NCBI RefSeq assembly: GCF_000372725.1
Contig: NW_005199926.1
Coordinates: forward strand, 13,189-77,188
Direction: 5' to 3'
From: Emiliania huxleyi CCMP1516
Taxonomy: Eukaryota > Haptophyta > Isochrysidales > Noelaerhabdaceae
DNA length: 64,000 nt
The position numbers and the translations under genes are program-made. The notes under the pieces are model-generated. The model was given only the letters and a program-made list of their open reading frames with translations, was not told the origin of the DNA and searched no databases. Shown in pieces: positions 9,705 through 19,899 of this stretch. Every line of letters begins with the position of its first letter. Position 1 is the first letter of the stretch.

Positions 9705-10099
9705 TGCTCAGAATTGCAACGGCGAACGCGCTGCGGCCACGCGCTTTTTGCCGCCGCTTTTTGGGGCGCGTGCATCGTCAGAATTTTTGTCGCGACGTAC
9801 GGTTTTCCAAAAGGGGTCTTTGAGGCAACCCAGCTCGCGACTAGTTTGTTTTCGTAAACGTAGTAAATGCCCCCCGCTGGTACGTCCTACGTCGCACGAG
9901 TGCAACTGGGTAGCGGGGGGCTATAACACAGGTAACCATCATGGTGTCGGATCAACAGTGTATTCGTACGGCTCCAGGAAAAACCGCTCCTTAACGACGA
10001 CTACGCGGCCCGTTTTAGGCAGTGATGATACACCACGCGCGCTGCGCCACTTGCAAGCGCCACGGAATAAATACTCGCTCCAACAAAAATACGATGATC
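9705..10099. other. Intergenic region, no gene seen
   Basis: This interval separates the start of the 744-residue orphan from the end of the Mpv17-type gene, both on the minus strand. It is less GC-rich than its neighbours and shows no convincing reading frame, RNA gene or repeat. It should hold the orphan's promoter. Confidence 0.4.
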
Positions 10100-10717
10100 T
10101 CATAGCTGCTCAGCGCTGGCCGCTCCTGCATTGCGCGCCCGGAAGCGGCCCTGGAGCACGCTCCACCAGGTTGTCCAGACCATCGATACGGCGCTCACGT
10201 ACGGGATGCGCCAGTGAGGCGGCACCAGCCGGAAGCCCACAAAGGAGGCGGGCAGCCAGAGGCTCCAGTTGGCATAGAGCGACTCCTTCAACTCCGTCCT
10301 CAGCCGGTGCTGGACGTGCTCCACGCCGCACGCAACGCCTCGCGCCCACGCGCCCTGCAGCAGCGCGTCGATAGAGTAGAAAAGTGGGAAGTAGAGGAGC
10401 GGCACATGCACGAGCTGGTCCAGCGCCGCCTTGCCGGCCGAGGCGAGGGCTGTCGTCCCCGGGACGAGCCGCTCGAACAGCCGGCAGTAGAGGTAGTACT
10501 GCCCGAAGCCCATCCAGCCTCCGCCAAAGAGGGTGAAGACCGCCGTTCGCCGGAGGTCGAGCGTCTCCAACGACCGTCCCTTCACTGCCGTCTGCACAAG
10601 CACGTCGGCTGCCGTAGTCTTGACTGCCGCGCTGGTGGCGCCAAAGGCTACCGGCCGCGCAGCCGCCATCGCGTTGAGCGACCTGATGGTGGCTGATAAG
10701 GACGGCAGGCTGAACAT
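10100..10717 (-). CDS. Mpv17/PMP22 family membrane protein
   Basis: The 205-residue product has the size and C-terminal signature of the Mpv17/PMP22 family: an aromatic-rich block around YANWSLWLPASFVGFRLVP, then WRIPYVSAVSMVWTTWWSVL. Family members are four-helix proteins of the inner mitochondrial or peroxisomal membrane, thought to form channels or to support organelle homeostasis. Hydrophobic helices are visible at about 65-85 (AVFTLFGGGWMGFG), 95-130 and 150-195. The N terminus (MFSLPSLSATIRSLNAM) could be a mitochondrial leader. No intron is needed. Its start lies only about 80 bp from the repeat that begins the copia element. Confidence 0.88.
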   Translation of the reverse strand: MFSLPSLSATIRSLNAMAAARPVAFGATSAAVKTTAADVLVQTAVKGRSLETLDLRRTAVFTLFGGGWMGFGQYYLYCRLFERLVPGTTALASAGKAALDQLVHVPLLYFPLFYSIDALLQGAWARGVACGVEHVQHRLRTELKESLYANWSLWLPASFVGFRLVPPHWRIPYVSAVSMVWTTWWSVLQGRFRARNAGAASAEQL

Positions 10718-10799
10718 AGTTGTTGGAGAGAGAGGGGAGAGGAAGGACGCGTTTCCACTCTTGGCTGCTCGTTCTCAGCGCAGCGCTCTTGCATTCACA

Positions 10800-11209
10800 C
10801 CCGCACAGCACACTGAGGTATTTTTATGTTCCCCCACCCGGGTGGGGGAATTTTATATTTAGCAATATGAGCCGCCGTCCCCACTCGAACTCGAGTCCGC
10901 CGACCGCTATAGGTCGAGCGGGGAGAGAGGCGCTGCCTCCACGGCGGGGACGGAGGCGACACCTCCGTCCCCACCGCCATTGGTTCGAGCGGCAAGCCTT
11001 AGGTAGAGCGGGGACGGAGACGTGGAAAAGCGTGCTTGTGAGTGGAAGCCACAAGCGCGCTGGCTCCGGTCGTTTGTAAATGAGGGTGTTTTTCTGTGTG
11101 TGTGTTTTCTTGAAGCCTTTCTTAAACTGGGTAACGAACCCCTGTCACTCCGTGAAGTGAACAGAAGAGAGGTGTGAACAGACTGGCGTGCTGATCGTGA
11201 AGAGGCGCC
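10800..11209 (+). repeat. 5' terminal repeat region of the Ty1/copia element
   Basis: This segment, with a TATTTTTATG-type start, runs of CCGCCGACC / GGTCGAGCGG, and the block GTAACGAACCCCTGTCAC before the polyprotein ATG, is clearly related to 15680-16030. Exact LTR borders cannot be fixed by eye. Confidence 0.7.
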
Positions 11210-14200
11210 ATGTCATCGGACACCGAGAGCACGGTCTGCGACCCGCGGTTAGAGGTCGCATCCGAGCCGCAAGTCCCCAAGGGGCCGGGCCAGATAAGGC
11301 GCGTGCCCCAGCTGTTCACAGCAACAGCACGGTCTACCCCCGTCGTCCCACCCCAAGTGCAGCAGCTTGGTAGCGGCGGATGGGACGCCAAGAAGAAGGC
11401 CGAGTGCCCCAAGTCGCCATTCCTTGGCCACAACTCGGCCTGGCTGAACGAGCTCGCCGACATCCCGATCGGATCGGGCGTCCTCTTCGAGCGCCTGTGC
11501 CACGCGTGCCCCGAGGTTCGAGATGACGCCAAAATGTCGGCCATCGCGATTTTTTCGACGCACCGGCAGTTCAAGTGCTTTTGCCCCGCCGAATGCGCGG
11601 CAAACCTGAAGGAGCGCTACTGCGGCTGCTTCAGCACCTGCCGGTCGGAGCTCTACGACCACCTCTCGCGCTGCCTCTTGATGCTCGTGTCTAACGTCAA
11701 GAGGGAGACCCGCGCGAGCGACGTCGTCTCTAAAGAGGTTGTCTTGCAACTGCTCGAGGACGCCTGGCTCTTCGGATCGACGATATCCACAACCAATCAA
11801 GGGGGTGTGCCAGTCGACACGCTGCACATAGACAATGCAAGAGTCACCCTGGACACGTCGAGAGACATCTCGAAGGTCAAGATCCGACCAGTGCGCGACC
11901 CACGATCCGTACCGGTGTCACAGCCGGTCATGCCAATGCTATCCACTGCGCCTACAACGCTACCCTATGCAGCCGACCTGTGGCATCGACGCTACGGGCA
12001 TATGCCCGCGTCGACCATGATGATGTTGCCACATGTCACGACGGGGTGTGAATTTAAGCTCACCCCGCAACAAGCCAAACGCCATCGGGATTCGTGTAGC
12101 ATATGCATACAATCCCGAATGCGAAGGGCGCCCGAGACAAAGAAGGCGCCCCGTTTTGAGAAGTCGCGCGCCCCCGGCGAGCTTGTCCACTCGGACCTAC
12201 TCGGACCGCTCCCCGCGAGTCTAGATGGGGGGTATCGGTACCTCGCTGTTTTTGTCGACGACTTCTCGCGCTACATCATGGTATATCCGATGCGAGAAAA
12301 GGGTGAACTCGAAGCCCAGTACGCCCGATTCGAGCAAGACATGTCGGAGTACTTCATCAGCCAGCGTCGCCAACTACACACTGATAATGGAGGGGAGTTC
12401 ATGAGCAAGTCGCTGGCCGAATACCTCACCACGAATGAGATTAAACACACCACCAGCTCTCCCTACTCGCCGAACCAAAACGCCATCGCCGAACAGGCGA
12501 TGTGGCGGCTCTGTTCGGTGGCGAGGGCGATGCTGCTTGAGTGCGGACTCCCTACCTGCCACTGGGCGATGGCGCTCACGCAAGCAGCGCTACGACTCAA
12601 CATCACGCCTCGACGCACGATCCGAGCCGGATCCAAAATTAAAGGCGCGAGCCCCGACCCAAGCGATGTGGCCTGGACCACCCCTTATGAACGTCTAAAA
12701 GGGCGCAAGCCAAACGTGCGCTTCCTGCGTGTGTTTGGATGCCGGGCCTGGGTACTCAACGAGCCTATCCAAGGACGTGCCAAGCTCGAGTCAATCGCAA
12801 CAGAGGGATGGTGCATCGGGCCAGCGCGATACTCGCGTGGAATGGTCATTTACATCCCCGACAGCGAATCGCCCAACGACTTAACAAAAGGCAAGTACAA
12901 GATCACCCGGAACATCCGGGTAGACGAGTCGTTCACACCTAAGGGACGCGTCGACAGAGGGCCATCACTAGCGCCTCCGATCGTCGCGGGGAGTGAACGC
13001 CCCCAGGCAAAGGACGTGATACTCTTCCGAGTCCCTGCCAAAGCAAAGCCTGGTGACGTGCTCGATGTCACCTCGCCCAAGACGGGTAGAAGCGTGCAAA
13101 TACGCGTCGCCGAGAGGATGTACCCAGAAACATACTGGACGGCGTACGACACGACCATCCCGAACGCCGACGACGCTGTCTTTGGCACAGCGCAATCGAT
13201 AATCGACGCGAGCGCTGATGGAGCCGACGCTGGGAGCACCACTGCACCCTCGCGGGGCCTTCCCACAGAGGGGGTGCTAGTCGGCGGCAAAAGCAAGCAG
13301 CTCAAGAAGATATCCAAGCGCGCTCGCGACAACGCCATCAAGGGTGGCCCCGTCAACAGCCCGTCGTCTAACCCGACACTTCCACCAACCTGGGTGACAG
13401 CTGTTCCAGGGGGTGGCGCCTCCGGGGACGATGTCACCTGGGCAACTCCGGTCCCACCGCCCAGGGTGACCGCTGTGCCCGGAGGGCCCAAAGGTACTGA
13501 CGTGACTTGGGCGAGCGTCGCTGGGCGCCATGACAGCCAGCAGCCTACACCCCAAGCCTCGGCTGAGGGGGTGGACGGCGCGCAGCTCGTGACTGCGAAC
13601 ATGACGCATACAATGCGCATGCACAGGACAGACTTCGAGGAGCTCAGTGAGGCTCTCGAAGACGGTGACGAGGAAGCGATCGAGCAGTTCATCACCAAGC
13701 AGAAGATGTTACGAGGCGATGACCCCGACATCACATACACGGTCGGCATCCCCCCAAGCTGCAAGTCTGCCCTAACGGGCCCTGACAAAGAGAAATGGAT
13801 GCCGTCATACACTGAGGAGCTAACGGCACTCCAACAAAATAAGACGTTCTCCGTAGAGGACATCCCCGCCGGCGTCCATGTCATCGACCCAACAGTTGTG
13901 CGAGATGTCAAACGTGATGAGAACGGCCGCCCAGACCGCTGGAAGACGCGCGTCTGCGCTCGAGGCTTCATGCAGCGGCTGGGCGAACATTACTTCAACA
14001 CGTTCAGCAACACGGTTCGATATGAGACGCTGCGGCTACTTATGGCGATAGCCGCAGGCAACGACCTCGCCCTTACGAGTCTTGACATCAAGACGGCTTA
14101 CCTCAACGGCTACATCGAAGGGGGCGTCCAGATCTACATGCGCTTTCCTGCCGGATGGCACTTTGAGGGTGACGGATTCGACTACACCTTCAAATACACT

Positions 14201-15430
14201 GGTGATCACACGCGCAAGAGGGGGCGTCCCGAGCGTGGACTACGATTGGTCAAGGCCATCTACGGTCTGAAGCAGAGCGGAGCACTCTGGGAAGAGACGC
14301 TCCGATCGTTCCTACTCTCCATCAACGCCGTCCAGTGCGTCGTTGACCCGTGCCTGTGGCGGTACTCCAAAGGCGGCAACACCCTGCTCTTCGTCGTGTA
14401 CGTTGACGACATCGTGATCGCCTGCTCCAACCAAGACTTTCGCGATGCGTTTGTGAGCATGCTCCAAGAGCGATTCACATTGCGCGACAATGGCCCACTC
14501 ACCTGGGTGTTCGGTTCTGCCGTCGAGCAGGACCTAGAGCAAGGCACCGTTAGCTTTCACCAAAAGCTCTTCATTCAAGATACCGTCAAGGAGTTCCTGG
14601 GCGACGACCCCCGCCCCAGTAAGCGCGCCGTACCGTGCAACGACGACATCACCAATCTCACCCACCTCGAAGAGGGTGAGATGATGCACCCACGATACGC
14701 CGAAATTGTTGGCAAGATAGGGTGGTTGGCCAACATCTCCCGACCAGACATTGGCTACGCCTACTCGACGCTCTCAAAGTTCCTAAAGGGGGGCGGGGAG
14801 CGCCATTTCAACATTGCCCTTGGCGTCCTCGCTTACCTGGACAAGACAAGGGACAAGACGATCACCTATCGCCGCGAGGCGGATGGCAACCTCGCCGATC
14901 ACATCGTAGAGCATGCCGACTTAGCCAGCTTCGACTACGACAGGTTCGTGCCGATCATCTTCTCGGACACCTCTCATGGCGGGGAAAAGCCTCAGGCGGG
15001 ATACGTGATTTTTGTGTGCAATGGGCCTGTCTCTGCACACGCTGGGCGCCTTAAGTCCACGCCCACCTCATCGTCCGAAGGCGAGTACGCCATTGCGACC
15101 AAGGCCACACAAGCGGCCATCGCGGTCTCGGACACCATCAAGTTCATGGCCGAGGACCTACCCGACTACAAGGGCAACAAGTCGGACCTCGGATGCACAA
15201 TGCCGCTCTTCTGCGACAATAGGGCGGCCGTGCTCCTTAGCGAGGGCAACACCTCCTCGAAGCGTATGCGACACGTTGCAACGCAGATCGCCTTCCTACG
15301 CGAGCAGGTGAAAGACGCGAAGCGTGTCAAGCTCATCCACATCCGAACGCAAGGGCAGATAGCTGACCTCTTCACGAAGCCGCTGGCCGCGGCTGTCTTT
15401 CACCCTCTCCGCGCCTTTGTTGTGGCGTGA
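11210..15430 (+). CDS. Copia-type polyprotein (integrase, reverse transcriptase, RNase H)
   Basis: The 1406-residue open frame shows, in order: a gag-pre-integrase region (WHRRYGHMP and a CSICIQSRM zinc-binding end) at about residues 262-310; an integrase core (HSDLLGPLP, FVDDFSRYIMVYPM) at about 325-480; a disordered Pro/Thr-rich linker; reverse transcriptase (DIKTAYLNGYIEG, the YVDDIVIA box) from about 870; and RNase H (SDTSHGGEKPQAGYVIF, SEGEYAI). These copy RNA into DNA and insert it. It is treated here as a mobile-element fossil; the frame looks whole. Confidence 0.95.
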   Translation: MSSDTESTVCDPRLEVASEPQVPKGPGQIRRVPQLFTATARSTPVVPPQVQQLGSGGWDAKKKAECPKSPFLGHNSAWLNELADIPIGSGVLFERLCHACPEVRDDAKMSAIAIFSTHRQFKCFCPAECAANLKERYCGCFSTCRSELYDHLSRCLLMLVSNVKRETRASDVVSKEVVLQLLEDAWLFGSTISTTNQGGVPVDTLHIDNARVTLDTSRDISKVKIRPVRDPRSVPVSQPVMPMLSTAPTTLPYAADLWHRRYGHMPASTMMMLPHVTTGCEFKLTPQQAKRHRDSCSICIQSRMRRAPETKKAPRFEKSRAPGELVHSDLLGPLPASLDGGYRYLAVFVDDFSRYIMVYPMREKGELEAQYARFEQDMSEYFISQRRQLHTDNGGEFMSKSLAEYLTTNEIKHTTSSPYSPNQNAIAEQAMWRLCSVARAMLLECGLPTCHWAMALTQAALRLNITPRRTIRAGSKIKGASPDPSDVAWTTPYERLKGRKPNVRFLRVFGCRAWVLNEPIQGRAKLESIATEGWCIGPARYSRGMVIYIPDSESPNDLTKGKYKITRNIRVDESFTPKGRVDRGPSLAPPIVAGSERPQAKDVILFRVPAKAKPGDVLDVTSPKTGRSVQIRVAERMYPETYWTAYDTTIPNADDAVFGTAQSIIDASADGADAGSTTAPSRGLPTEGVLVGGKSKQLKKISKRARDNAIKGGPVNSPSSNPTLPPTWVTAVPGGGASGDDVTWATPVPPPRVTAVPGGPKGTDVTWASVAGRHDSQQPTPQASAEGVDGAQLVTANMTHTMRMHRTDFEELSEALEDGDEEAIEQFITKQKMLRGDDPDITYTVGIPPSCKSALTGPDKEKWMPSYTEELTALQQNKTFSVEDIPAGVHVIDPTVVRDVKRDENGRPDRWKTRVCARGFMQRLGEHYFNTFSNTVRYETLRLLMAIAAGNDLALTSLDIKTAYLNGYIEGGVQIYMRFPAGWHFEGDGFDYTFKYTGDHTRKRGRPERGLRLVKAIYGLKQSGALWEETLRSFLLSINAVQCVVDPCLWRYSKGGNTLLFVVYVDDIVIACSNQDFRDAFVSMLQERFTLRDNGPLTWVFGSAVEQDLEQGTVSFHQKLFIQDTVKEFLGDDPRPSKRAVPCNDDITNLTHLEEGEMMHPRYAEIVGKIGWLANISRPDIGYAYSTLSKFLKGGGERHFNIALGVLAYLDKTRDKTITYRREADGNLADHIVEHADLASFDYDRFVPIIFSDTSHGGEKPQAGYVIFVCNGPVSAHAGRLKSTPTSSSEGEYAIATKATQAAIAVSDTIKFMAEDLPDYKGNKSDLGCTMPLFCDNRAAVLLSEGNTSSKRMRHVATQIAFLREQVKDAKRVKLIHIRTQGQIADLFTKPLAAAVFHPLRAFVVA

Positions 15431-15679
15431 CACCACAGAAGGCTACGACGCCCACCCACTACAGAGGTGGTGAGCAGACGGAGGTTGCGTCACCGTGCCG
15501 TAAGAGCGTGACGACCCCATGCAGGTTAGGGACGAGCTGTGTGGGTCCAGCGACTAGGATGCGATGCGCATCGGCTAGTCACTGAGGGGGTGATCTGCTC
15601 GTTCTCAGGGCAAGAATGTCCATGCACACCGCCGACGCATCCCACGCGCCTGTGAATAACGTCTGGGAACGCTCCAGAA

Positions 15680-16170
15680 GATTTTTATCTACCCTATGAA
15701 CCGCCAACGGCGATTCGAACCCAGGTCCTCAGATTCGAACCCAGGTCCGCCGACCATAGGTCGAGCGGCTGACATCGAAGTGAGCCGCCGATCATATGTC
15801 GAGCGGCGGTCTTCGGTTCGAGCGGCCAATCCTGGGTTGGCGGCTGTGGGGAGTGAAAAATCGTGTGTCGGAGTGATGCCACAAGCGGACTGGCGTCGTG
15901 GAGGTGTAAAAACATTTTTGTGTGCGTATTTTATTAAACTTCTTTTCTGGGCTAACGAACCCCTGCCACATTGTGAAGTGGGCAGAAAGAAGGTGTGAAC
16001 AGACAGGCGGATCGAGTGTGAAGAGACGCCATGTCATCGGACCCCAAACCCGTCGGCGGCCAGTGGCACAAGGCCGCGCGCGGGGAGTTGTCCCCCCCCA
16101 AGGGCGCGAGCGAGGAAACGCTCGTGCCTCAGCTGTTCACGGCATCAGTGCCGGACCCGCGTACCGTGCA
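15680..16170 (+). mobile_element. Front end of a second, broken copia relative
   Basis: The segment repeats the terminal region and the first codons of the preceding copia element (ATGTCATCGGAC, then a PQLFTA peptide in common) but at clearly lower identity than expected for two LTRs of one fresh insertion. It ends where a CTTT-type short repeat begins. It is therefore read as the remnant of a separate, older relative rather than the partner LTR. Confidence 0.6.
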
Positions 16171-16175
16171 GACAC

Positions 16176-16256
16176 ACACAAAGAAAGAAAGAAAACAGGC
16201 AACCCAAGGGAGGGATGGGAGGACGGTACGCCGCCACCACACAGGGATTTTAGGAC
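16176..16256 (-). mobile_element. CTTT-tailed retroposon-like repeat, copy 1
   Basis: On the reverse strand this reads a unique body containing TGTGGTGGCGGCG, CCCATCCCTCCCTTGGGTT and then a (CTTT)n tail. It matches copies at 29850-29962 and 30493-30604 but stops earlier at its body end, as a 5'-truncated retroposon would. A GACACACACA-like stretch flanks both sides and could be a target-site duplication. Confidence 0.6.
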
Positions 16257-16357
16257 ACACACACACCCCAGAATTTGTGTCATGAATTCTTTGTTCACAG
16301 CGCAGCCGAGTTGTCCGGCGACGCTTGCTTGTGCTTGGTGCTCGACCGCCATTACAA

Positions 16358-16816
16358 ATGCTGAGCAACGCCCAAGCCGCCGAGGATTCGCGCGCAGCGG
16401 AGGCGCGCGGCATGCACGCGTCTCGCTCTCGCTTTGAGTCACGCAACAGCTCTCAGTTGGCCGCGCGCTTGGCCTCGATGAAAGGCCCGCCGCTGTTCCA
16501 GCGCCCGGCTTCGGTGGCTGCGTGCGTCGTGCTGCTACTGATTGGGCTGCTACTGTTTGTCGGCGCCTTGGCGGCCGCCGCCGCACGTGGCCACGGACAA
16601 TCCTCTGCAGCTCCAGGCGCGCCATCGCCATCCCTGCCACTTGCAACCAAACCGCTCGAGCTGCGGCCGCGCTTTCACTCCAGCACGGCTGGACGGGGGA
16701 TCGACGTGAGGCACGGCAGCAGGCGCAGGAACCCAACGTCTCATGTTGGAGGTCCGGCGCCTACCGAAGCTCCGAAGGCCGAGGCCAAGGCTGGCCCGCT
16801 GATCCGCAGAATATAA
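16358..16816 (+). CDS. Small single-pass membrane protein, unknown
   Basis: I do not recognise this 152-residue protein. The only clear element is one hydrophobic helix (VAACVVLLLIGLLLFVGALA) at about residues 55-75, preceded by KGPPLFQRPAS. The N terminus is Ala/Arg/Ser-rich and the C-terminal half is Pro/Arg-rich and probably disordered. I took the ATG at 16358 because the frame upstream has no ATG. It could also be one exon of a longer gene. It lies just downstream of mobile-element remnants, which lowers confidence. Confidence 0.35.
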   Translation: MLSNAQAAEDSRAAEARGMHASRSRFESRNSSQLAARLASMKGPPLFQRPASVAACVVLLLIGLLLFVGALAAAAARGHGQSSAAPGAPSPSLPLATKPLELRPRFHSSTAGRGIDVRHGSRRRNPTSHVGGPAPTEAPKAEAKAGPLIRRI

Positions 16817-18651
16817 GGCGAGACCGGCCCGCATAAGTGTGTTTCACGTGTCTCTCTGTCCCCTGTTCAAAATTAAAGACGGGTCCGCCTCCAGTGAGTG
16901 GGCAGTGGGCATGCCAATGCATGCCCACAGCCACGACAACCCCCTTCCCACATATGCGATATGGGCGCGCACCGAAAAAAAGGTAAAAGCGCTCCCCGAG
17001 AGCCCTGCCTAGACTCTACGTAGGCTAGAGACGGTAACTACTAGACGGTAACTACTAGCCTAGAGGGTGTGGATGCTGAGTTGACGGAAATCGGGGGACG
17101 CGACCCACTTCGCCACAGACGGTCCCGCGCCTCGCCGCTAAGACGGCCACACGACCGCAGCTCGTGTGCGTGTGGCCGTCTCTTTGTCCGGAGTGAAAAG
17201 TCCAACACGCTCGTCGGTGGCGGCTTCCCCCGACTGCGCCCCGCGCGCTCGGCGAACCTCGACAGCGCCTTTGGTGGCATGCAGCTCTTTGCGACAGAAG
17301 CCTGGAGAGCAGCTCCTCTCGGCTGCTCACACGCTCTGCACAGCGATAACAGCGATATGGGCTCGCCCTCACTCTGGCCCTCAGTCACTTGTGCTGCGGC
17401 TTGTGTGAGCGACACTGCTCGGCGATGCCGGCACACACTGTGTGAGACCCCGCGGGTGTGAGGTAAAACCACGCTACCAGCGCTTGGTCACATCGGCCCC
17501 GAGGTCAGATTCTTCTCTACTCTGTTGATGACAACACTTGTCTACTGGCTGGAGCCGAGCAGGAGGCCCAGCGCACAAACAACCCCTGGTCAACTAGAGC
17601 TGTTTAACATTAACTTTGGGCCTAACAGTTGCGCTAGTGTTGGCTGAAATCCTTAACGTTGTTCAAGTGTTCACCCCAGCCCATGCTGCTACTGTTTGTT
17701 ACTGTTGTTACTGTTGTTCAGCGGCCAGCAAGCAGAAAATGCCAAAAAACCCGGGGGTAAAACCCGAAAATACCTGGGTTTTCCCGGGTATTTTCGGGTA
17801 TTACCCGCACTGGACGCTGGAGGCCATCGTGGGTCACTGCCAGGCCTTCCTTATTGTTGTTCAGCCGGCCTAACGTTAGCTACTGTTGTTGGGGAGCCCC
17901 ACTGCGGCACATCGGTCCCACCTAGGGGATACTGGGCTGGGTTTTTAGGCATTGTGGGGTTGGCACTCCCATCGACCCTCATGACCTCCTGCGGTCTCTG
18001 AGATGGACACCAGTGGGTGTGGGACCACAGCCAGGATACACTCGAAGGCTGGGTAAGCAGTAGAGGTCGATACTCGACGCGTCCCACATGATCTGTGTCG
18101 CTGTCGGCACGCTGTCGACAGGACGTCGAGCGACACCGGTGGCAGTGCCACCCAGGAGTGGTCGGGCGGTCTCCCGTCATGAGAGAGCCACCATGTGATC
18201 CGTATGATGATTCCTGACAACCGCCTCAGTCAACTTTTGTCACAGTTCCCGCTCTGAGAGGAGCTGAGGGTCAGCTCGACAGCTGGAGCTGTGTCGCCGG
18301 CGTGCGGCGGCCTGCCTCCGGAGGTGCCTCTGAGGTGGACATTTTTTGGTCACCGTGAGAGAACGCGTTCGAATTTTCACTCCGGAACTTCAACTCCGCA
18401 CGCGCACCGGCCAGGGCTACAATAGTGCCAGTGAGGCGGAGGCGCGAGTCGGAAGGCCGCGACCGTGATTTGGTCCCTTCGTTTTCCTACAATCGCTGTG
18501 AACCCAGCCACGTATCTGTCTATGCGGTATGTTGAGAAGAGAGCGCTCTCCGGCCTCGCAGGGTGGCCACAACGGAACGGACGTTTACACGCACTGTGCC
18601 GGGCACTGTATTACACAGTGCGGTAACACGAGTAAAAACTTAGACCACGTC
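16817..18651. other. Gene-poor repeat-containing stretch
   Basis: I see no supported gene. It holds a 14-base tandem duplication (GACGGTAACTACTA, twice, 17030-17057), a TTACTGTTG-rich run at about 17690-17720, and a hairpin with perfect 12-base arms (17763-17774 and 17787-17798, CCCGAAAATACC and its complement) related to sequence at about 30240-30320. Overlapping reading frames on both strands have no recognisable domains. Confidence 0.4.
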
Positions 18652-19899
18652 CTAAGCGAACTGCAGAGAGAGCGAGAGCACGCAATGGCGCCAACGCGCA
18701 TCAGGATGGGTATCGCCGGTCGTGGCGCCGTCCTCAAACGCATGCCCGAGGAAGAGGCTGCACCCTGCGCAGTAGAGCTCCACCACACTGCAGCTGTAGT
18801 GATTGTACGCGCCTTGCGCCACCGCGATCGTGTGAAGGCTGCTGACCTCCAGTGGCGCGCGGAAAGAAGGCCATAAGCAGGGTCCAGTAAACTTGGATGT
18901 GTGAGCGTACAGCGCGTGCCCGCAGCGAGCGCAGCTGTAGAGGCCCGGATTGAAGCTGCGCGCGTACTCCTCACCGCTCACGAGGGACGAGATCTGCTCC
19001 ATGCGCTGCTCAACCTCGGCGTTGATCGGGCAGCGGCTGAGTTCGAAGTAGCCGCTCCGGTCGGTCAGCGAGATCGCGGCCCGGAGAGAGTCTCGCTCTT
19101 CCTTCGGCAGCTTGGCGGGAAGCCGGCACGCCATCGCCTGCCACTCCTCTGCGATGGACGCCTTGGGCCCCACGGGCTGCGAAACAGCTCTGAGCAGGTT
19201 GGCTGCGCCCAGCTGCGCGCACGCGGCCAACACCACGCCGAGCCCCTCGCCCCGGAAGACATCTGGCTGGAAGGCCTCCACGTCCATGATACCGACCACT
19301 TCGCCGCGCCCGCCAAAGATCGGCACGCACGCCTCCGCGCGCACCTGCCCGTCACAGACATAGTACGGCGCATCGCCCGGAAGAGAGAGGACGTCGTGAT
19401 AGACCACCGCCCGCCCGCTCATGGCCACGGTCGAGTTGTTTGAGCCCTCGGAAAAGGAAGCGGTCAAGGGAAAGTAGGGTCGCGAGGGCGCGCCGACGTA
19501 AGCCAGTTTAAGTAGATTGGCCGCACCGTCGTCCCCGCCGAACTCGCTCAAGCCACCGCCGCCGCCGGGCTCGACGACTTGATAAACACCGCACCACTGC
19601 GCTGAGGTCCGTTCGGCGACAGCGGCACAGATCGCGCGGAGTGAGCGCAAGCGCCTAAGCGTGTCCTGCTCGCTCGAGCCAGGCACTGCGGCCCGCGCCG
19701 CACCGAGGGCGTCAAAGGGTTCGAGTGCCAACTTGCGAGAGCAGGAACCGCCCGCTCGAGGCGGCACGGGGAACTTCCACGACCGCAACGAGTCGTCGTC
19801 GGCAACGGTGATGGGCAGCGAGTGGATGTCGAGCGCAGTCTCGTGCCCTGCCAGGCGCTTCGCCAGCTCGTTGCGATTTAGGAGTTCCATGCAATGCAC
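18652..19899 (-). CDS. GAF domain-methionine sulfoxide reductase B fusion
   Basis: The 415-residue product joins two parts. Residues about 85-260 form a GAF domain most like free methionine-(R)-sulfoxide reductase: a VCDGQVRAEACVPIFG segment, then GEVVGIMDVEAF, matching the IACD...SEIV.P / GVLDIDS pattern of that family. One catalytic-type Cys (VCD) is present but the GVCG Cys is not. Residues about 290-415 form an MsrB domain with both zinc CxxC pairs (CARC, CAGC), a WPSF motif and the catalytic RHC near the end. MsrB reduces Met-R-sulfoxide in proteins using thioredoxin. The fusion could serve free and protein-bound substrates, or the GAF part may only regulate (inference). No clear targeting signal is visible. 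Confidence 0.88.
   Translation of the reverse strand: MHCMELLNRNELAKRLAGHETALDIHSLPITVADDDSLRSWKFPVPPRAGGSCSRKLALEPFDALGAARAAVPGSSEQDTLRRLRSLRAICAAVAERTSAQWCGVYQVVEPGGGGGLSEFGGDDGAANLLKLAYVGAPSRPYFPLTASFSEGSNNSTVAMSGRAVVYHDVLSLPGDAPYYVCDGQVRAEACVPIFGGRGEVVGIMDVEAFQPDVFRGEGLGVVLAACAQLGAANLLRAVSQPVGPKASIAEEWQAMACRLPAKLPKEERDSLRAAISLTDRSGYFELSRCPINAEVEQRMEQISSLVSGEEYARSFNPGLYSCARCGHALYAHTSKFTGPCLWPSFRAPLEVSSLHTIAVAQGAYNHYSCSVVELYCAGCSLFLGHAFEDGATTGDTHPDARWRHCVLSLSLQFA

Larger units (their letters stand above)
10800..15680 (+). mobile_element. Ty1/copia LTR retrotransposon
   Basis: A copia-superfamily retrotransposon read from its domain order: gag-pre-integrase, integrase, reverse transcriptase, RNase H. 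The pol frame is long and open and looks whole, so the insertion is probably fairly recent. A gag region and protease were not recognised in the first 200 or so codons. A related repeat region follows the 3' end, so the element appears arranged head-to-tail with a second, broken relative. Borders are approximate. Confidence 0.88.

Noticed and set aside
15700-15760. tRNA-like GATTCGAACCC stretches
   Set aside because: They resemble a tRNA T-arm but are tandem copies within a copia terminal repeat, with no acceptor, D or anticodon arms.
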